From: Candidatus Peregrinibacteria bacterium
Lineage (GTDB): Bacteria > Patescibacteriota > Gracilibacteria > UBA1369
Reading direction: 5' to 3'
NCBI GenBank assembly: GCA_020849575.1
Contig: JADLFY010000140.1
Location: forward strand, 1 to 8,923
DNA: 8,923 nucleotides
The notes below the pieces were generated by a model that was not told the origin of the DNA, searched no databases, and saw only the letters and a program-made list of their open reading frames with translations. The translations under genes were made by a program, and so were the position numbers. Numbering within the stretch: position 1 is the stretch's first letter; every line of letters begins with the position of its first letter. Positions 5,676 through 8,923 of this stretch are shown here, piece by piece.

Positions 5676-8600
5676 ATGGCCGGAGAAAATCAAAACGAGG
5701 ACATAGTAAAAATAGGAAGTGAGCAGGGTAAACTGGAAACTTTACGTACCGATGCTGAAGCTCCCAAAGACCTTAAAAAAGCTTTACAGGAATATCGCAA
5801 AGTTTATTTTGAAGAAGTTAATTCAGGTAAGAATGAACTGATCAACGCTCTTAACAATGAGCAGCTTTATCAAAGTAAAGAAGCGCGGGACTATCTCAAA
5901 ATCAATATTGCTTTCGGATTGGCCAATGCCGTCGGCGATCTGGCCACTGAAGGCCAACGTATCAAAACTGCCAAAGAAGAAAAAGCAGAATATCCCACCC
6001 TCAAAACTCTCAAGGATGGTGTGAAATCCAAGCTGACTCAGGAAAAAACCGCTTTGACCGAATATGCTGAATTGGAAGGATTCCGAAAAAAACTTAGTGA
6101 TATCAATAAATCTAATGACGCTCTGGATGATTTGACCCGTCTGGGAAACATCAATTTCATCTATTCTCAAAAACAATTACTGAATGATGCTGTGGGAGTT
6201 CAGTATGAAGCTTTCAGTAAAAAAAACTACACTTTGGCTGGTGACCTTCAGATTAAGCTCAAAACCAAGGCCGAAAATATGAGGAAATCTATCAACAGTG
6301 ATTTGGTAGATTGCTCAAATGTTATTGGTGCGAGAGATGAGTACAAGGAAGCCAACACCACTTTGGGTATGATCGAAATTGCCATCGCCAAAGAAAAGAA
6401 ACCTCTTTCCGCCCAGGCTTATGAACAGTATTCCAAAGAATTGAAAGCCAGTCTTGCTAACACCAGCCGCATTTATGAGCAATACAGTGTGGGCTACACG
6501 AGTGGAGCCAGTCTGGGAATTTTCAAGGAAATTGGCAAAAATTTCTATCCTACAGTTGTGGCTCCGGTAGAAAAACGTCTGACCAATCTGATTGGTACAC
6601 TGGAAAAAAACAAACCAAACGATGTTGAAACCAAGCTTGATCCCGATCTTTCTGCTCAGCTCGAATACAACGATGCTCAGCAAAAAGTTGCAGGATTTGC
6701 CAAGGAAATGGCTGAACTGGAAAAAACTGAAGAATCCAACAAAAAGAATGATGCCATCCAGCTGGATCGTAAAGATTTTGATGAATATGTCAAAAAAATC
6801 AAAGCTTTGCAAAAGAAATATGAAGATTTCACCAAAACCCATCCTTTATTCAAATATGAAGCAAAAAAGGATGAATCAGAACCCGGCTATCAGGGCTATA
6901 AACTCCAGGGTAAATTTGTCCACGAAACAGGAGAACCTTTTGCCAAAAAACTCGACAGTCTCTACTGGCGCTCTTATGTGAGAGAATCAGAAATTGATAA
7001 ATTTGAAAAGAAGGTAGTTAATGAAAAAATCAAAACCATGCTGACCGAGATGGCAGCTTCTTGGAAAACCAATGTCGACGACCAGGCTGATTATCTCAAG
7101 CAGTCTCCCAGTACAGATGAAGAATCACAGGCTTTCAAGGATCACCTCAAAGGAGAGAATAAATTACTTACCTTCGTGGTAAGCGCAGAAGCCCAGCTAG
7201 GAGTATTTCTCTCCAGAAAGGGCATGATTGATGACGATAATCTCAAGGAACTGGAAAAATATTCCAAACTTTGCAAAGACAATTTCACCAAAATTTCCAA
7301 CAATCGCCTGGAAAGAGAAATGCAGAAAGCGGCCAAAGCAGGTACTGATCAAACCCACGAATATTCCGTCGTAGTTGGGACCAGAAGCAAAATGATCGTT
7401 GATCCACATGATCCCAAAGGGCGTATTTTGGTAGAAGAAAATATTTATGAAAAACATTCAGACACCTACAAATTTGCTGAATGTGTGGAGTTTATCAATC
7501 CCAACGATCCAAAATTCTCCGAAATCAATGGAGGTAAAGGCTTCCGTTTTATCAAGGACAATTTACCAGAAGAAGTGAAGAATAAAATGGAGCTTCAGGC
7601 TGCTTTGATCATTACTCAAAAGAAAGATGAAGTGCAGACTGAAATGTCTAAACAGAGAATGCAAATTCTCAAAACTGGAGATTTGATTGAAGTTGGTAAG
7701 CAAACTTTGGGAGAAAAAGGTAAAGACTATTTCGCCGGTGTAGCGGCCATGCAAAGTGGCGATACAGCCGCTGCCATCAAAGCTTTCCAGGATTACATCA
7801 AACTTTCTGCCAGCTTTGATGAAGATGAACAGAAAGTCCATGCAATGTATGTCAAAGATGCCCAGATGCAAATCGAGGCACTCAATCTCTCCGGTCAGTT
7901 TTACGAGGCCATGGGCTTAATGAAAGATAAAAAACTTGATGAAGCTGTACCCAAACTTCGCGAATTTATTAACACCATTAAGTCCAAACCCGAAGCCGAA
8001 CAGAAAAAATGTGCCGATCAGCTCGGTGCAGCTGTCGAAATCATCAAACAGATCAATTCAGCTAAATTGAATATGCTGGTTGATTTGAAAAAAGATATGG
8101 AATTTGTTGAAGTCCGCCGTATTGTTACCAATGGTACTCCCAGCCGTAGTCTGGACAAGGACGCTACTGGTATTTTCCGTGAACTGATGCTGCCTTTTGT
8201 TCCTTACGATACCCTGACTCCTGCTGAAAAAGAAAAAGTTGATCAGGGTAGAGGTGGCCTGCAGGGCGAGGAAATTCAGTTGCTCAATCGAAAAATCAAT
8301 GACTTGAAAAAGAAAATTGATGCTGGTGAGCCGGTCGATTTTGAAGAAGAATTTGGCAAAATCAAAACCGATTTACAGAAATTTAATGACAAACATTATG
8401 CCATTGGCGGTAAATTCAAAAATGCTGACGGTGAAGAAAGGCCCGATTGGCCATCCGAACGTCTTTTTGATAATTTCGGCAAAATTAACACTTTCGATGC
8501 CAAGAAACGTGAGCAGGGTTTTGTCGACATCGCCCAATTCATGATTGATGAACAATCCAGTCTTGGCGATATGAAGCTCAGCATGCGCTATTCTCAAAAA

Positions 8601-8923
8601 TATCTGGATAAGGCCATGCAGGTCAGATATGAAAATTTCACTGAAGAGGATGGTGGTGCTTTGAAGCAGGAAGTCCGTTCAAAAATGCTTAATGATCCGG
8701 CTATTGTATCTGACATCAACAATGGTGCAGTAGAAATGTACAAACGCTGGGCCTCCGAACAGAATAAAAAATTGTCTCCAAAACAGCAATACTCGCTTGA
8801 TACCCCGGATCCGGTTTCGATTCAGATGTTCCAGAAACAGCTGTTTGAAGCCCGCCTCAAATTTCAATATGAACGTGAAGTCAGAAAAAAACTTTCTGAC
8901 CAGGGCGAAGCGGATAATAGTCC
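5676..8923 (+). CDS. Giant helical, TPR-containing hypothetical protein, open at the right edge
   Basis: The ATG at 5676 starts a single uninterrupted frame that runs 1082 codons to the window end without a stop; the C-terminus is outside. The product is very rich in Lys, Glu, Asp and Gln, with only four cysteines and no signal peptide or membrane helix, so it is probably cytoplasmic. Most of it reads as long amphipathic helices (for example VKSKLTQEKTALTEYAELEG, and the Lys-rich helix near residue 370). Two TPR-like units stand out: ~685-713 (YFAGVAAMQSGDTAAAIKAF) and ~743-775 (YEAMGLMKDKKLDEAVPKLR), with the family's small residues and A-x-x-x-F/L pattern; a weaker one lies near Y185 (KKNYTLAGDL). 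Residues ~560-630 look beta-rich (EYSVVVGTRSKMIVDP, later GGKGFRF). I cannot name a family; a scaffold or a large multidomain protein with an enzymatic C-terminus are both possible. Codon use resembles the neighbours, and several overlapping ORFs on both strands are shadows of it. Confidence 0.85.
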   Translation, partial: MAGENQNEDIVKIGSEQGKLETLRTDAEAPKDLKKALQEYRKVYFEEVNSGKNELINALNNEQLYQSKEARDYLKINIAFGLANAVGDLATEGQRIKTAKEEKAEYPTLKTLKDGVKSKLTQEKTALTEYAELEGFRKKLSDINKSNDALDDLTRLGNINFIYSQKQLLNDAVGVQYEAFSKKNYTLAGDLQIKLKTKAENMRKSINSDLVDCSNVIGARDEYKEANTTLGMIEIAIAKEKKPLSAQAYEQYSKELKASLANTSRIYEQYSVGYTSGASLGIFKEIGKNFYPTVVAPVEKRLTNLIGTLEKNKPNDVETKLDPDLSAQLEYNDAQQKVAGFAKEMAELEKTEESNKKNDAIQLDRKDFDEYVKKIKALQKKYEDFTKTHPLFKYEAKKDESEPGYQGYKLQGKFVHETGEPFAKKLDSLYWRSYVRESEIDKFEKKVVNEKIKTMLTEMAASWKTNVDDQADYLKQSPSTDEESQAFKDHLKGENKLLTFVVSAEAQLGVFLSRKGMIDDDNLKELEKYSKLCKDNFTKISNNRLEREMQKAAKAGTDQTHEYSVVVGTRSKMIVDPHDPKGRILVEENIYEKHSDTYKFAECVEFINPNDPKFSEINGGKGFRFIKDNLPEEVKNKMELQAALIITQKKDEVQTEMSKQRMQILKTGDLIEVGKQTLGEKGKDYFAGVAAMQSGDTAAAIKAFQDYIKLSASFDEDEQKVHAMYVKDAQMQIEALNLSGQFYEAMGLMKDKKLDEAVPKLREFINTIKSKPEAEQKKCADQLGAAVEIIKQINSAKLNMLVDLKKDMEFVEVRRIVTNGTPSRSLDKDATGIFRELMLPFVPYDTLTPAEKEKVDQGRGGLQGEEIQLLNRKINDLKKKIDAGEPVDFEEEFGKIKTDLQKFNDKHYAIGGKFKNADGEERPDWPSERLFDNFGKINTFDAKKREQGFVDIAQFMIDEQSSLGDMKLSMRYSQKYLDKAMQVRYENFTEEDGGALKQEVRSKMLNDPAIVSDINNGAVEMYKRWASEQNKKLSPKQQYSLDTPDPVSIQMFQKQLFEARLKFQYEREVRKKLSDQGEADNS
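7728..8000 (+). other. TPR-like pair within the giant protein
   Basis: Two units of roughly 34 residues separated by a ~28-residue charged helix fit the tetratricopeptide pattern: G at position 8-like sites (AMQSGDTAAAIKAF, and LMKDKKLDEAVPKL), Ala at the helix-crossing site, an aromatic or Leu shortly after, and a polar turn (Lys-Pro-Glu) closing the second. TPRs bind partner peptides, so this is the likeliest protein-interaction part of the chain. Assigned by eye, without a profile search. Confidence 0.5.

Noticed and set aside
6315..6842. 175-codon minus-strand ORF opposite the giant gene
   Set aside because: Its Phe-rich product is the antisense of Lys/Glu codons, typical of a shadow frame; the plus-strand frame is continuous through it.
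6592..6981. 129-codon plus-strand ORF inside the giant gene
   Set aside because: It is a frame-shifted shadow of the giant frame, with low-complexity Lys/Asn/Met composition and no promoter or start signal of its own.
5676..8923. Recoded TGA (as in Gracilibacteria/Absconditabacteria)
   Set aside because: All frames close with TAA or TAG, and no in-frame TGA is required to keep any gene open, so the standard code suffices.

Overview
The window reads as a gene-dense bacterial chromosome segment with AT-leaning base composition and the standard genetic code: its genes stop at TAA or TAG, and no in-frame TGA is needed to keep any frame open. The taxon cannot be fixed from the sequence. Several traits would fit a Patescibacteria (CPR)-type genome but do not prove it: an unusual RND pump, almost no Shine-Dalgarno motifs, small orphan proteins, and one very large unrecognised helical protein. 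No rRNA, tRNA, CRISPR array or insertion sequence was seen, and no stretch over 300 bases lacks a gene.

Left part (1-3928, plus strand): an efflux operon. It holds the C-terminal end of a periplasmic adaptor (HlyD/AcrA type, cut by the left edge) followed after 59 bases by a complete 1162-residue RND-superfamily permease. The permease keeps the proton-relay residues (D434/D435, K1049, T1086). It also carries an extra hydrophobic hairpin between its two halves and a long cytoplasmic N-terminus. No outer-membrane channel gene is visible.

Middle part (3913-4426, minus strand): a toxin-antitoxin pair. An AbrB/MazE-fold antitoxin overlaps by 11 bases a RelE/ParE-fold toxin, whose 3' end runs 16 bases into the end of the permease gene. 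A 10+10 bp perfect inverted repeat just upstream of the antitoxin is a strong candidate autoregulatory operator. Diverging from it is a 116-residue orphan protein (4534-4884, plus). This converges, with a 14-base gap, on a 206- to 212-residue orphan protein (4899-5519/5537, minus), which has a perfect TATAAT placed so that its mRNA could be leaderless.

Right part (5676-8923, plus strand): one uninterrupted reading frame of at least 1082 codons, still open at the right edge. It encodes a charged, Lys/Glu-rich, mostly helical, probably cytoplasmic protein with two TPR-like units and a short non-helical island. I do not recognise it. It fills more than a third of the window, is preceded by an extended -10 promoter, and is the main unexplained element here, together with its divergently transcribed orphan neighbour.
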